Of a stretch of DNA of 24,193 nucleotides, positions 1 through 7,737 are shown piece by piece (position 1 is the stretch's first letter; each line of letters starts with the position of its first letter). The notes under the pieces are model-generated. The model had not been told where the DNA came from, searched no databases, and worked only from the letters and a program-made list of their open reading frames with translations. The DNA lies in NCBI GenBank assembly GCA_044375625.1, contig JBILMH010000027.1, positions 1-24,193 on the forward strand, read 5' to 3'. The position numbers were made by a program, and so were the translations under genes. This DNA is from CAISOG01 sp044375625 (GTDB taxonomy: Bacteria; Pseudomonadota; Alphaproteobacteria; CAISOG01).

Positions 1-913
1 CGCCCAGCTTTGCCCGCAACGCCGCCAACGGGCGGGTGTGGTAAATCACCCCCTCCTCCTGCTTATAAGATCCGTCATGCTCCTCATCCATCACGATCAT
101 GCCCAGCTGGCGAAAGGGCAGGAACAGGCCGCTACGCGCCCCCACGACCACCATCGGATCCCCACGCAGGGCACGCAGCCAAATCTGGCGACGGCGGGCG
201 GGCGTTTGGCCAGAATGCCAAACCTGCGGCGCGAAACCAAAGCGCGCCTCAAACCGCGCCAACCAGGGGGCGGTCAGGGCTATTTCGGGCAGCAGCACCA
301 ACACCTGCTTACCCTGTGCCAACGCCCTGGCCACCAATTCGAAATAAACGGCGGTTTTGCCGCTGCCCGTCACCCCCTCCAACAGCCCCAGATAGGGTTG
401 GCGTTGCCACAGGGGATCCAAATCGCTTAAAGCCTGCTGCTGCATCGCCGTTAGGGGAAAGGGGCTGACAGGCAACGTGGTCGTCAGGTCAAACCCCTCA
501 TCCTCAATCATTGGCACCGCCGCCAACGCCTCCGCCCGCTTCATTTCCGCCACAGGCAGCAGCGATAGACGCAACATCATGCCCAACGGCGCCAGGGTGC
601 GGGCGGCACCCTCCCGCAGAAAGCGCGCATGGATGGCCGGCATGGGGGGCAAATTCATGGCACGCCCAATGGCTTTCAGCTGGCTGGGGGGCAGCACTGT
701 CGCCCCGCCCGCGCTGTTGGCGGCGGCTGGCCACACCACCCCCACCGCATTTTGATTGCGCAACGGCACCTCAACAAACTGACCCGCGGGCAGATCGGCG
801 GCGGCCAGATAGCTCAGCGGGTGCCCCAACATGGTTGGCAACAACACCTCAACAGGGGTTGCGAAATTTTCCGCCAATGCGTCGCTTGGCAGATTGATGG
901 GGGCGTTCGGCAT
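1..913 (-). CDS. priA: Primosomal protein N' (replication restart helicase PriA), N-terminal part
   Basis: PriA is a 3'-5' DNA helicase that rebuilds the replisome at stalled forks. The frame is open from about 913 down to base 1, so the C-terminal half lies outside the window. Visible are a PriA-type N-terminal DNA-binding region (EVLLPTMLGHPLSYLAAADL), Walker A GVTGSGKT near 350-375, then PEIALT, a VVVGARSGLFLPF segment, and the DEEH box followed by DGSYKQEEG near 60-110. These match PriA in order and spacing. Three in-frame ATGs (928, 919, 913) are possible; I chose 913 because a GGTGGG sits about 7 nt upstream, but this is weak. The gene diverges from the DUF2817 gene. The family assignment is very secure. 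Confidence 0.94.
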   Translation of the reverse strand, partial: MPNAPINLPSDALAENFATPVEVLLPTMLGHPLSYLAAADLPAGQFVEVPLRNQNAVGVVWPAAANSAGGATVLPPSQLKAIGRAMNLPPMPAIHARFLREGAARTLAPLGMMLRLSLLPVAEMKRAEALAAVPMIEDEGFDLTTTLPVSPFPLTAMQQQALSDLDPLWQRQPYLGLLEGVTGSGKTAVYFELVARALAQGKQVLVLLPEIALTAPWLARFEARFGFAPQVWHSGQTPARRRQIWLRALRGDPMVVVGARSGLFLPFRQLGMIVMDEEHDGSYKQEEGVIYHTRPLAALRAKLG

Positions 914-1073
914 GATCATACCCACCATCGTGCGCTAAGATGATCGTTTTGTCACGGGGGTTTGTTGATGGGGTTTATTGGCGAACAAATAAATAATGTT
1001 CATTTTTTTATTGCTTACTATTAAGATAAATGTTATTTATTCATTAACAACAAAAACATCTAAAGAAAAAACA

Positions 1074-2138
1074 ATGTATTCAGAGCGCTTAAACTATACC
1101 GAATGTAGGCACGCTTTTTTGGCGGCAGCGGAATATGCTGGGGCATCTGTAACGTCCTATCAGCATCCCCTTTTGGATCCAAATGGCAAGGAATTGGCCA
1201 CCGATGTTGCAGCAATCGGCAACCCTGAAGCCAAAAAAGTTATCGTGGTCACCTCTGGCATTCACGGTGTTGAGCTGCCCATCGGATCACAATTGCAACA
1301 ACAATGGCTTGCTTATGCCAAAGCAGCAGATTTAACCGATAAACGCCTTGTCTTTGTGCATGCCCTTAACCCCTATGGCTCAGAATATGGTTTAAGAAAT
1401 GACGAGAATAATGTTGATGTTAATAGGAATTTTATTCCTAATTTTAACAATCGACCCGCCACCTCAGCAGGCTATCACGCCCTAAGGGACGCATTTGAAC
1501 CGCCTACTGTGGCTCTCTATGCCATCGCAGACTCCTGGCGAAAGATGCTGACATACGCCGCGCAACATGGAATCCCTGCATTTGAAGAAGTGCTGGTTGC
1601 CGGACAATATGACCATCCCAACGGGCTTTACTTTGGAGGTCAAGAAGCATCATGGACACGAACAATATGGGAGGAAATCGTATCTACCCATGTTATCAAC
1701 AGCAATCCCGCTGAAATCCATCATGTTGATATTCATACGGGCTATGGACCCTATGGCGCATTTCAAATTTTGCCACACGATAAATACAGCAGCCAATCGT
1801 TAGCATCCGACGGTGGCGTTGAATCATCATTTCCTAATCACAGTGGCGATATTTTAGGTTTTTGGCCACACCTAATTTCTGGTTGTAACAATGTTACGGT
1901 AATCCCAAAGGCCATCGAAATTGGTACATCAAAGTTGGGGGGCATGGATGTTTTGCATGCAATGATTGTCCGCAAAGCATTACTCAATGTTCATAACGAT
2001 CACTACCCAGGGGCACAACAGACGATAGATTTCATGCGAGATACCTTTTTCCCTAGAGATCCAATTTGGCGCGCAAACGCCCTACAGAACGGTATGATTT
2101 TTTTTCATGATCTTTATCAATCCTGTGCTTCGCGCTGA
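1074..2138 (+). CDS. DUF2817 / M14-like zinc carboxypeptidase family protein
   Basis: The 354-residue product resembles the DUF2817 branch of M14 metallopeptidases; its substrate is unknown. The M14 signature residues are present: SGIHGVE gives the HxxE zinc pair (H64, E67), NPYGSEYGLR and VDVNRNF hold the substrate-binding Arg/Asn positions, VDIHTG supplies the third zinc ligand (H221), and AIEIGT carries the candidate catalytic Glu (E282). No signal peptide is seen, so a cytoplasmic enzyme is likely. I start at 1074 (MYSERLNYTE), where family similarity begins; the frame is open back to 996, but that extension is AT-rich, promoter-like DNA. The ribosome site is weak (AAAGAAAA). Codon use is clearly more AT-rich than in priA, mreB or metK, suggesting later acquisition. 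It stands alone between priA and fsa. Confidence 0.85.
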   Translation: MYSERLNYTECRHAFLAAAEYAGASVTSYQHPLLDPNGKELATDVAAIGNPEAKKVIVVTSGIHGVELPIGSQLQQQWLAYAKAADLTDKRLVFVHALNPYGSEYGLRNDENNVDVNRNFIPNFNNRPATSAGYHALRDAFEPPTVALYAIADSWRKMLTYAAQHGIPAFEEVLVAGQYDHPNGLYFGGQEASWTRTIWEEIVSTHVINSNPAEIHHVDIHTGYGPYGAFQILPHDKYSSQSLASDGGVESSFPNHSGDILGFWPHLISGCNNVTVIPKAIEIGTSKLGGMDVLHAMIVRKALLNVHNDHYPGAQQTIDFMRDTFFPRDPIWRANALQNGMIFFHDLYQSCASR

Positions 2139-2267
2139 TCAATTGCTAAATACACTTTGAACAGCCTTTTTCTGCCCGCCCATCAAAAAAAGCTGACAGC
2201 GCCGCAAAAGCCCGTTATGGTGTGGCCAAAGCATATCCCACTTAACCCCCAATTTGACGGAAGACCC

Positions 2268-2933
2268 ATGCAATTTTTTCTCGACAGTGCCGATATTCAA
2301 CAAATTGCTGAGCTGACCGCCATTGGCTTGGTGGACGGCATCACAACCAACCCGACCATTTTGGCTAAGGCCAACCGCCCTTACCTGCAAATCGTTAAAG
2401 AAATTTGCGCGATCGTGACTGGCCCTGTTAGTGTTGAGGTAATTGCGACCGACCACCCCACCATGCTGAAGGAGGCGTTGATTATCGCCGAACTGGCCGA
2501 CAATGTGGTGGTCAAACTGCCCCTGACCCCGCCAGGCCTGCAAACCTGTAAGGAACTTAGCCAGCGGCAGATCCAAACCAACGTCACCCTGTGTTTTTCG
2601 GCCTCGCAAGCCATTTTGGCGGCTAAGGCTGGCGCAACCTATGTTTCCCCCTTTGTTGGGCGGCTGGATGATGTTGGCCAAGACGGATTGGTGCTGATTG
2701 GTGAAATTCGGGCGATTTACGACCAATATCCTGATTTCAACACCAACATTCTGGCCGCCAGCATTCGCCACCCCATCCATGTGGTTGAATCGGCCAAGAT
2801 GGGGGCGGATGTGGCCACCATGCCGCCATCCGTGCTGCAACAAATGTTCAAACACCCCCTAACCGATAAGGGGTTGGAGCAGTTCTCAGCCGATTGGGCG
2901 AAGACGGGTCAAACCATTCTGGCCGCCGCCTAA
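2268..2933 (+). CDS. fsa: Small transaldolase / fructose-6-phosphate aldolase (TalC/FSA family)
   Basis: This 221-residue class I aldolase has the typical length of the MipB/TalC/FSA family (about 220 residues), not that of the long transaldolases. It begins MQFFLDSADI and continues with GLVDGITTNPTIL. The Schiff-base lysine is K83 in VVKLPLT. Further family blocks are TNVTLCFSASQAILAAKAGATYVSPFVGRLDD and the C-terminal phosphate-site region. Whether it acts as a transaldolase (sedoheptulose-7-P plus glyceraldehyde-3-P) or as fructose-6-P aldolase cannot be decided from sequence alone; with tkt in the same window, a pentose-phosphate role is the simpler reading. The start at 2268 has GGAAGA a few bases upstream; an in-frame extension to a TTG at 2157 does not resemble the family. 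Confidence 0.92.
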   Translation: MQFFLDSADIQQIAELTAIGLVDGITTNPTILAKANRPYLQIVKEICAIVTGPVSVEVIATDHPTMLKEALIIAELADNVVVKLPLTPPGLQTCKELSQRQIQTNVTLCFSASQAILAAKAGATYVSPFVGRLDDVGQDGLVLIGEIRAIYDQYPDFNTNILAASIRHPIHVVESAKMGADVATMPPSVLQQMFKHPLTDKGLEQFSADWAKTGQTILAAA

Positions 2934-3013
2934 GCCATCAGGGCAAATCGCCTGCCGAAAAAACAAAATTCGCATCAAAGCCATTGGCATCTGGCCACGG
3001 CTTGGTTATGGTG

Positions 3014-3048
3014 GGTGACTGACGTCAAGCTGCGTCACCTTCTTGTTT
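3014..3048 (+). terminator. Possible terminator hairpin after the transaldolase gene
   Basis: GGTGAC (3014-3019) pairs with GTCACC (3034-3039), and a T-rich run (TTCTTGTTT) follows. A competing inner pairing, TGACG with CGTCA, is also possible. The stem is short and the T run interrupted, so this is a weak call. The site lies between fsa and mreB. Confidence 0.3.
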
Positions 3049-3081
3049 ATCCTGCCGCCCTTTTGTTAGAGAATTAGTGCA

Positions 3082-4122
3082 ATGTTGTCACGTCTTCTTG
3101 GATTTTTGTCAGCTGATATGGCCATTGATCTTGGCACAGCCAACACCCTGGTCTTTGTGCGGGGGCGCGGCATCGTGTTGAACGAACCGTCGGTGGTGGC
3201 GATTGCCAATGTTCGTGGCAAAACTCAGGTGTTGGCAGTTGGGGAAGAGGCGAAACTGATGCTGGGTCGTACCCCTGGCTATATTCACGCTGTTCGCCCC
3301 CTGCAAGATGGAGTGATTGCCGATTTTGAAGTGGCGGAGGAGATGATTAAGCATTTTATCCGCAAGGTGCATAACCGCCGCGGCTTTGCCAGCCCACAAG
3401 TCATCATTTGCGTGCCCTCAGGTTCCACCGCGGTCGAACGCCGCGCCATTCAGGAATCCGCCCAAAGTGCGGGCGCCCGTCGGGTGTTTTTGATTGAGGA
3501 GCCGATGGCGGCAGCGATTGGTGCCGGTCTGCCCGTTACCGAACCGACAGGATCGATGGTGGTGGATATTGGTGGCGGCACGACTGAGGTTGCCGTTTTA
3601 TCGCTGGGCGGCATTGTCTATGCCCGCTCCGTCCGTGTTGGTGGCGACAAAATGGATGAGGCGATTATCAACTATATCCGTAAATTGCATAACCTGCTGA
3701 TTGGTGAATCCACGGCTGAGATGATTAAGAAGCAGATTGGGTCGGCCTGCCCGCCATTGACGGGGGGCGATGGCCGCACCATGTCTATCAAGGGGCGCAA
3801 TTTGCTGAATGGAATCCCTAAGGAAATCACCATTACCGAGCGGCAAATCGCCGAAAGCCTGGCGGAGCCTGTTGCGACCATTATCGATGCGGTGCGGGTC
3901 GCGTTAGAGAATACAGCGCCCGAACTGGCGGCCGATATTGTGGATAAGGGTATCGTGCTGACCGGCGGTGGAGCCCTGCTGACCAACCTGGATCACGTGT
4001 TGCGGCAATCAACCGGCCTGCCTGTATCCGTGGCTGAAGACGCTCTTAGCTGTGTTGTGCTGGGTACGGGGCGATGCCTGGATGAAATGAAGGCCATGGC
4101 GAATGTGTTATTAAGTTATTAA
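3082..4122 (+). CDS. mreB: Rod shape-determining protein MreB (bacterial actin)
   Basis: MreB polymerises on the inner face of the membrane and guides lateral peptidoglycan synthesis. The 346-residue product has the usual length. The actin-fold motifs are all present: phosphate-1 loop DLGTANT (residues 16-22), phosphate-2 loop DIGGGTTEVAVLS, and the adenosine loop GIVLTGGGALLTNLD. The extreme N-terminus (MLSRLLGFLS) is a short amphipathic, membrane-binding type segment. The ribosome site before 3082 is weak. mreC follows after 52 bp on the same strand, so the two are probably co-transcribed. Presence of MreB and MreC points to a rod-shaped or elongating cell. Confidence 0.98.
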   Translation: MLSRLLGFLSADMAIDLGTANTLVFVRGRGIVLNEPSVVAIANVRGKTQVLAVGEEAKLMLGRTPGYIHAVRPLQDGVIADFEVAEEMIKHFIRKVHNRRGFASPQVIICVPSGSTAVERRAIQESAQSAGARRVFLIEEPMAAAIGAGLPVTEPTGSMVVDIGGGTTEVAVLSLGGIVYARSVRVGGDKMDEAIINYIRKLHNLLIGESTAEMIKKQIGSACPPLTGGDGRTMSIKGRNLLNGIPKEITITERQIAESLAEPVATIIDAVRVALENTAPELAADIVDKGIVLTGGGALLTNLDHVLRQSTGLPVSVAEDALSCVVLGTGRCLDEMKAMANVLLSY

Positions 4123-4174
4123 GCAAATCGTTGTAAAATCAAATTTCTTTTGTGGCAATTAAGGGTTACGGGTT

Positions 4175-5059
4175 ATGGAATCATCCCGGTTTTTTAGACG
4201 GGCTTTTCAGGCAAATACCAGCCGCCGTTGGCAACGGTGGCAATCCAACATTGTGATTTGTCTGGTGGTGGCTTTGTTGGTCACCCAATTTTTATCGAGC
4301 AAAAAGAATTTGATGCAGGGGTATTCCCTGAAACAACTGGATGACTTGCTGGTCAGCTATCTCACCCCCGTGCAGCAGGCTCGTCAAAGCGTTATGGCGG
4401 AGGCTTTAAGCATCGGGAATTGGATTGATTCCCAAAATACCAACAGCGCTCTGGCCACCGAAAATAAGGCTTTGCGTGAACAGCTAAGGATTGCGGAACA
4501 GGCGGCCGAGGAAAATACGGTCTTACGGGGTCTGCTGAATATGACCACTGAGCAAGCCTGGACGGTGGCAACCGCGCGGGTGGTTGGCTTTGGCGGGGTG
4601 ACCGCTGACCAGGAATTGTTGGTCAATGCGGGCAAGCAGGCGGGGGTTAAAATCGGCGATTTGGCATTAAATGCCGAAGGGTTGGTTGGCCGCGTGATTA
4701 CCGTCAATGAGGGGTCGGCGCGCGTGCTGATGCTGACCCATCCCGACTCAAAGCTGCCCGTGATAATCCAGCCTGGCAACATGCGGGCGATGATGGTTGG
4801 GGATGCTGGGCATCAGGGCATTTTGACCTATGCCCAACAGCCTGGGGAATTAAAGCCAGGGCAACGGGTTATCACCGCCGGCATTGGCGATGGCATTCCC
4901 TATGGCCTGATGTTGGGCACCATCGCTGAGCCAGGCCTGGGCAACAATGGCCAAATGCGGGTGCAACTGGCCAGTCGTGGAGAAAGCAGCAATCATTTGC
5001 GGCTGGTGCGCTATGGCAGTAAGCAGCTGTACTCCAGCCTGAGTTATCAGGTGAATTAG
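4175..5059 (+). CDS. mreC: Rod shape-determining protein MreC
   Basis: MreC is a bitopic membrane protein of the elongasome linking cytoplasmic MreB to periplasmic wall synthases. The 294-residue product has a basic N-terminus (RRAFQANTSRRWQRWQ), one transmembrane helix at about residues 24-40, a predicted coiled coil around residues 80-118 (TENKALREQLRIAEQAAEEN), and then the beta-rich MreC core (VATARVVGFGG, GLVGRVITVN, LTHPDSKLPVII, GIGDGIPYGLMLGTI). AAGGGTTACGGGTT before the ATG gives a plausible ribosome site. In many bacteria mreD, mrdA and rodA follow; here the next gene is metK, so the operon is cut short after mreC. Confidence 0.95.
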   Translation: MESSRFFRRAFQANTSRRWQRWQSNIVICLVVALLVTQFLSSKKNLMQGYSLKQLDDLLVSYLTPVQQARQSVMAEALSIGNWIDSQNTNSALATENKALREQLRIAEQAAEENTVLRGLLNMTTEQAWTVATARVVGFGGVTADQELLVNAGKQAGVKIGDLALNAEGLVGRVITVNEGSARVLMLTHPDSKLPVIIQPGNMRAMMVGDAGHQGILTYAQQPGELKPGQRVITAGIGDGIPYGLMLGTIAEPGLGNNGQMRVQLASRGESSNHLRLVRYGSKQLYSSLSYQVN

Positions 5060-5145
5060 GGGCAAGGATCCACCCCCCCTCCCCTCTACCCCAAAAATGC
5101 ACACCGTTCTTGACATCACTGCCCAGAATCGCTTGACTTAACTTT

Positions 5146-5161
5146 AAGCCGTTCGGCTTTT
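5146..5161 (+). terminator. Weak hairpin with short T run between mreC and metK
   Basis: AAGCC (5146-5150), loop GTTC and GGCTT (5155-5159) form a 5-bp stem that runs into TTTTCT. It could end the mreBC transcript. The 175-bp gap also holds a TTGACA at 5110-5115 with no good -10 partner. I looked for the conserved cores of SAM-responsive riboswitches before metK and found none. Confidence 0.27.
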
Positions 5162-5234
5162 CTGCAACCATTTTCTCCTTATCTGGCGGTCATTTCCTGC
5201 TGCTGCACTATCTAACTTTTTCAAGGGTACCCCC

Positions 5235-6407
5235 ATGGCGCGTTCTTTTGTTTTTACCAGCGAATCTGTCTCTGAGGGGCACCCCGACAAAATTTGCGAT
5301 CGCATCTCCGACGCCCTGGTTGACCTGTATTTGGCCAGTGACCCCTATGCCCGCACCGCGATTGAAACGGTGGCCACCACCAATCGCGTGATGCTGATTG
5401 GTGAGATTCGGGCGCCCAAACTGGTCACCCAAAATATGGTCACCGATACGGTGCGCCGCGTCGTGCGCGATATCGGCTATGAGCAGGATGGGTTCCATTG
5501 GAAATACTTTGTTTTAGAGAATTTTTTGCATGACCAATCGGCTGATATTGCGGTAGGGGTCGATGCCACCACCCAAAAGGATGAGGGCGCGGGGGATCAG
5601 GGCATTATGTTCGGCTATGCCAGCGATGAAACCCCATCCCTGATGCCGGCGCCGTTGTTTTACGCCCACCGCATTTTGCAGGAATTGGCCGCCCTGCGCC
5701 GTGCCCAGCCCGAGTTGGGCATTCTGCCCGATGCCAAGAGCCAGGTTAGCCTGTGGTATGAGCAGGGGGTGCCCGTGCGCGCCACCTCCATCGTTGTGTC
5801 AACCCAACATGTCGAATCGCTGGCGCTGGGCGATTTGCGTGAAATCGTGCGCAAGGTGGTAACCAAAGTGCTGCCAGAGGGGTGGATGTGCCCTGAAGAG
5901 GCGTTTTACGTCAACCCCACGGGGCGTTTTGTCATTGGGGGGCCCGATGGCGATGCGGGTCTGACGGGTCGCAAAATCATTGTGGATACCTATGGCGGCG
6001 CGGCGCCCCATGGGGGGGGAGCCTTCTCCGGCAAGGATCCCACCAAGGTGGATCGGACAGCGGCCTATGCCGCCCGCTACCTAGCCAAAAACGTGGTGGC
6101 GGCTGGCCTGGCCAAACGATGCACCATTCAGCTGTCCTATGCCATTGGGGTCAGCAAGCCTTTGTCGGTTTACGTCAACACCCATAAGGCCAATGTGGTG
6201 GACGAACTGAAACTGGGCGAAGTGTTGCAGCAATTGGTGGATCTGTCACCGCGCAACATGCGCACCCATTTGCAACTGAATCGGCCAATTTTTGAGCGCA
6301 CCGCCGCCTATGGCCATTTTGGCCGCGATCCAGAGGCAGACGGCGGCTTTAGCTGGGAAAAAACCGACCTTGCCCCACAGCTTAAGGCCGCTTTTGGGGT
6401 TAAATAG
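5235..6407 (+). CDS. metK: S-adenosylmethionine synthetase (methionine adenosyltransferase)
   Basis: MetK makes S-adenosylmethionine from methionine and ATP, supplying the cell's methyl donor. The 390-residue product is full length. It begins FTSESVSEGHPDKICDRISDA, with the ATP-site His and Asp at H16 and D18. The signature hexapeptide GAGDQG is at residues 118-123, and the P-loop-like GGGAFSGKDPTKVDRTAAYAARYLAKN block lies in the C-terminal third. FSWEKTD near the end is typical. The ATG at 5235 has AAGGGT about 6-8 nt upstream. The enzyme is cytoplasmic and essential in nearly all free-living bacteria. It ends 30 bp from the convergent toxin gene. Confidence 0.98.
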   Translation: MARSFVFTSESVSEGHPDKICDRISDALVDLYLASDPYARTAIETVATTNRVMLIGEIRAPKLVTQNMVTDTVRRVVRDIGYEQDGFHWKYFVLENFLHDQSADIAVGVDATTQKDEGAGDQGIMFGYASDETPSLMPAPLFYAHRILQELAALRRAQPELGILPDAKSQVSLWYEQGVPVRATSIVVSTQHVESLALGDLREIVRKVVTKVLPEGWMCPEEAFYVNPTGRFVIGGPDGDAGLTGRKIIVDTYGGAAPHGGGAFSGKDPTKVDRTAAYAARYLAKNVVAAGLAKRCTIQLSYAIGVSKPLSVYVNTHKANVVDELKLGEVLQQLVDLSPRNMRTHLQLNRPIFERTAAYGHFGRDPEADGGFSWEKTDLAPQLKAAFGVK

Positions 6408-6437
6408 TTAACGGGTATTGGTGGCCATTAACCCCAA

Positions 6438-6827
6438 CTACTGTTGCGTGCTTTTGCTGCCTTCAATCTCACGTTTAACCGCGTCAATTTCCTGGCGGGT
6501 TATCCGCTGCAGCTCTTTAAGGCGGGCGGGCAGATCCATTTTTTCATGAAAAATGCCCGTGATGATCACGCAATCCTGCCCATAGAGTTGATAGGCAACA
6601 TAGCGATGCTGAACCAAATAAATCGAAAATTCGGTGCCCTCCGTGAGGGTGCAACGGTGGGCGGAATGCAGCCGTTGATGATTGTCGGCGATATGTTGCA
6701 AACCCGCCAGAATCTGAATGCGATACCTGGCCGCCTGCTTGGAACCCCACATTGACCTGGTTTCCTTCAGGGCTTGCCAAAAATGCTTCTCAGCGGTTTT
6801 GGTCAAATGATAGGTTTTCTTGACTAT
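6438..6827 (-). CDS. ParE/RelE-type toxin of a type II toxin-antitoxin pair
   Basis: The product resembles ParE-family toxins: an N-terminal strand (KKTYHLTKTAEKHF), a helical hairpin with WGSKQAARYRIQILAGLQHIADN, then strands EFSIYLVQHRYVAYQLYGQDCVIITGIFHEKMDL, where family members usually end in a GIfHqrmDp-like motif. The first conventional start in frame is TTG at 6806, but using it would remove the conserved first strand and leave no ribosome site nearby. An AAGGAAG sits about 7 nt before an ATA at 6827-6825, which overlaps the antitoxin TAG stop as ATAG. I therefore set the start at this ATA, giving about 129 residues. A decayed start codon or low-level translation from TTG is the alternative. 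ParE toxins commonly poison DNA gyrase; that target is not shown here. Confidence 0.8.
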   Translation of the reverse strand: MVKKTYHLTKTAEKHFWQALKETRSMWGSKQAARYRIQILAGLQHIADNHQRLHSAHRCTLTEGTEFSIYLVQHRYVAYQLYGQDCVIITGIFHEKMDLPARLKELQRITRQEIDAVKREIEGSKSTQQ

Positions 6828-7099
6828 TGTTTGTCTTCCTTTTCAAGCTCATCAAGGAAAGCTAGTGATCTAGCCTCCACCTCCTCAGCGGTATAGACCC
6901 GCCCATGCCGAATATCATCGGCGGATTTCAACAGTTCGCCCAGGATATAGCGACGCTCCCCCTCCTCCCGATCCATATCGGCGCGAATCAGGGCGCGCAC
7001 ATACTCACTGGGGGTGGCATAGTCACGCTTACCATTGGTGCGACGATCAACATAGGCGCGCAATTCATCGGGAAGACTAACGTGCAGGCTGCTGGCCAT
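6824..7099 (-). CDS. ParD-like antitoxin of the type II toxin-antitoxin pair
   Basis: The 91-residue product has an N-terminal ribbon-helix-helix DNA-binding fold (SSLHVSLPDELRAYVDRRTN, then YATPSEYVRALIRADMDRE), as in ParD/CopG antitoxins. An acidic, charged C-terminal part (RHGRVYTAEEVEARSLAFLDELEKEDKQ) is the expected toxin-binding region. The ATG at 7099 has a strong AGGAG 7 nt upstream; the frame is open upstream to a GTG at 7132 but without family similarity. It precedes the toxin and overlaps it by up to 4 nt. A promoter and an inverted repeat upstream suggest the usual autorepression by the antitoxin-toxin complex. Confidence 0.87.
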   Translation of the reverse strand: MASSLHVSLPDELRAYVDRRTNGKRDYATPSEYVRALIRADMDREEGERRYILGELLKSADDIRHGRVYTAEEVEARSLAFLDELEKEDKQ

Positions 7100-7137
7100 T
7101 GGCAAACTCCTAAAGTTTATCGTTGAACACATCCCTT

Positions 7138-7167
7138 ATCATGCACCCAAAAAGCGCAATATGTCAA
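7138..7167 (-). promoter_or_regulatory. Sigma70-like promoter of the toxin-antitoxin operon
   Basis: On the minus strand a perfect -35 TTGACA (7167-7162) is followed after 18 bp by CATGAT (7143-7138; four of six matches to TATAAT). The predicted transcript would start about 30 nt before the antitoxin ATG. Confidence 0.55.
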
Positions 7168-7187
7168 CAGATGACAAATGTTGACAT
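7161..7187. promoter_or_regulatory. 9-9-9 inverted repeat, probable operator of the toxin-antitoxin operon
   Basis: ATGTCAACA (7161-7169) and TGTTGACAT (7179-7187) are perfect inverted 9-bp arms with a 9-bp spacer. The left arm covers the -35 box of the toxin-antitoxin promoter. Ribbon-helix-helix antitoxins commonly bind such repeats in their own promoters, so a repressor site is the natural inference. No binding is shown by the sequence itself. Confidence 0.6.
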
Positions 7188-7282
7188 TGGTGATAACGGG
7201 CAAGCGGGCGGGGTAATAGAAAAATAGGGGCGGGGGTGTGCGTGGCAACAGAAACTGGCTGGCTATACTTACATCATAGGTC

Positions 7283-7373
7283 GTCATCCTCCGCGAAGGC
7301 GGGGGATCCATAAGGTGGAACGATTATGGCAGGAGGCGCCAGGATACTGGATCTCCGCCTGCGCGGAGATGAC
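7283..7373. repeat. Palindromic intergenic element, pair A
   Basis: A left unit (7283-7310) starts GTCATCCTCCGCG and ends GGGGGATCCA. A right unit (7348-7373) is its inverted, diverged copy, starting TGGATCTCCGCC and ending GGAGATGAC. Each unit is itself palindromic. The type resembles the GTCAT...GGATCCA intergenic palindromes common in Proteobacteria. No transposase is present, so the element would be non-autonomous. Confidence 0.7.
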
Positions 7374-7435
7374 AATGGTGGGGGGCAGGACGGCAGTAGA
7401 GCAAGGAGAATGGGCGCGATGTCGCCACCTCACAA

Positions 7436-7531
7436 TGTCATTCTACCCCCTGTGGGTAGAATCTCAAATCCTAACCGTTAAGCAAGCGGCGAGAGGGTAA
7501 GGAGATCCTACCCATAAAGGGTAGGATGACA
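7436..7531. repeat. Palindromic intergenic element, pair B
   Basis: TGTCATTCTACCC...GGGTAGAATCTCA (7436-7466) is a self-complementary unit. GGAGATCCTACCC...GGGTAGGATGACA (7501-7531) is its inverted copy. They bracket about 34 bp. It shows the same overall design (outer GTCAT, inner palindromic stem) as pairs A and C but a different stem sequence, so it is a separate subtype. Confidence 0.7.
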
Positions 7532-7622
7532 GCGGAGTGGTGGGGATAGTGGAGCTAGGATGACAGCAGAGTGGCTGGAACGGCGGGGGGTAGGATGACA
7601 CAGTAAAGCGGGAATAGCGGAG
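7524..7622. repeat. Degenerate direct repeats, ATGACA..GGAGTGG type
   Basis: A purine-rich unit of about 30 bp (ATGACAGCGGAGTGGTGGGG, then GATAGTGGAG) begins at 7525. Degenerate copies follow near 7559 and 7594, and a closer copy lies at 7790-7818. Each begins at the ATGACA that ends a palindromic element or its remnant, so the repeats may be a flank duplicated together with the elements. No open reading frame of interest is maintained. Confidence 0.5.
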
Positions 7623-7650
7623 TATATCCTAAGAGCCGCATCAAAATACC

Positions 7651-7694
7651 CCCCACCGGATCGCTAGCGCGATCCGACTCCCCCGCAGGTGGGG
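7651..7694. repeat. Nested palindrome in the repeat cluster
   Basis: The outer arms CCCCACC (7651-7657) and GGTGGGG (7688-7694) enclose an inner perfect hairpin, GGATCGC-TAGC-GCGATCC (7658-7675). The two nested stems could form a compound structure in DNA or RNA. It differs from pairs A-C in sequence and lacks the GTCAT ends. Confidence 0.55.
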
Positions 7695-7737
7695 AGTGTT
7701 TCTCCCTCTGGATTCTATGTAAGGGCGCGCGGGTATG

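Noticed and set aside
996..1073. N-terminal extension of the DUF2817 protein resembling a membrane segment
   Set aside because: The hydrophobic peptide comes from AT-rich promoter-like DNA; family similarity begins at MYSERLNYTE (1074).
2139..2855. 238-codon minus-strand frame opposite the transaldolase
   Set aside because: It is an antisense shadow, rich in Gly, Asn and His, without a domain or start signals.
5060..5234. SAM-responsive riboswitch before metK
   Set aside because: The position is right for one, but I found none of the conserved core sequences of the SAM-II or SAM/SAH types, only a weak 5-bp hairpin.
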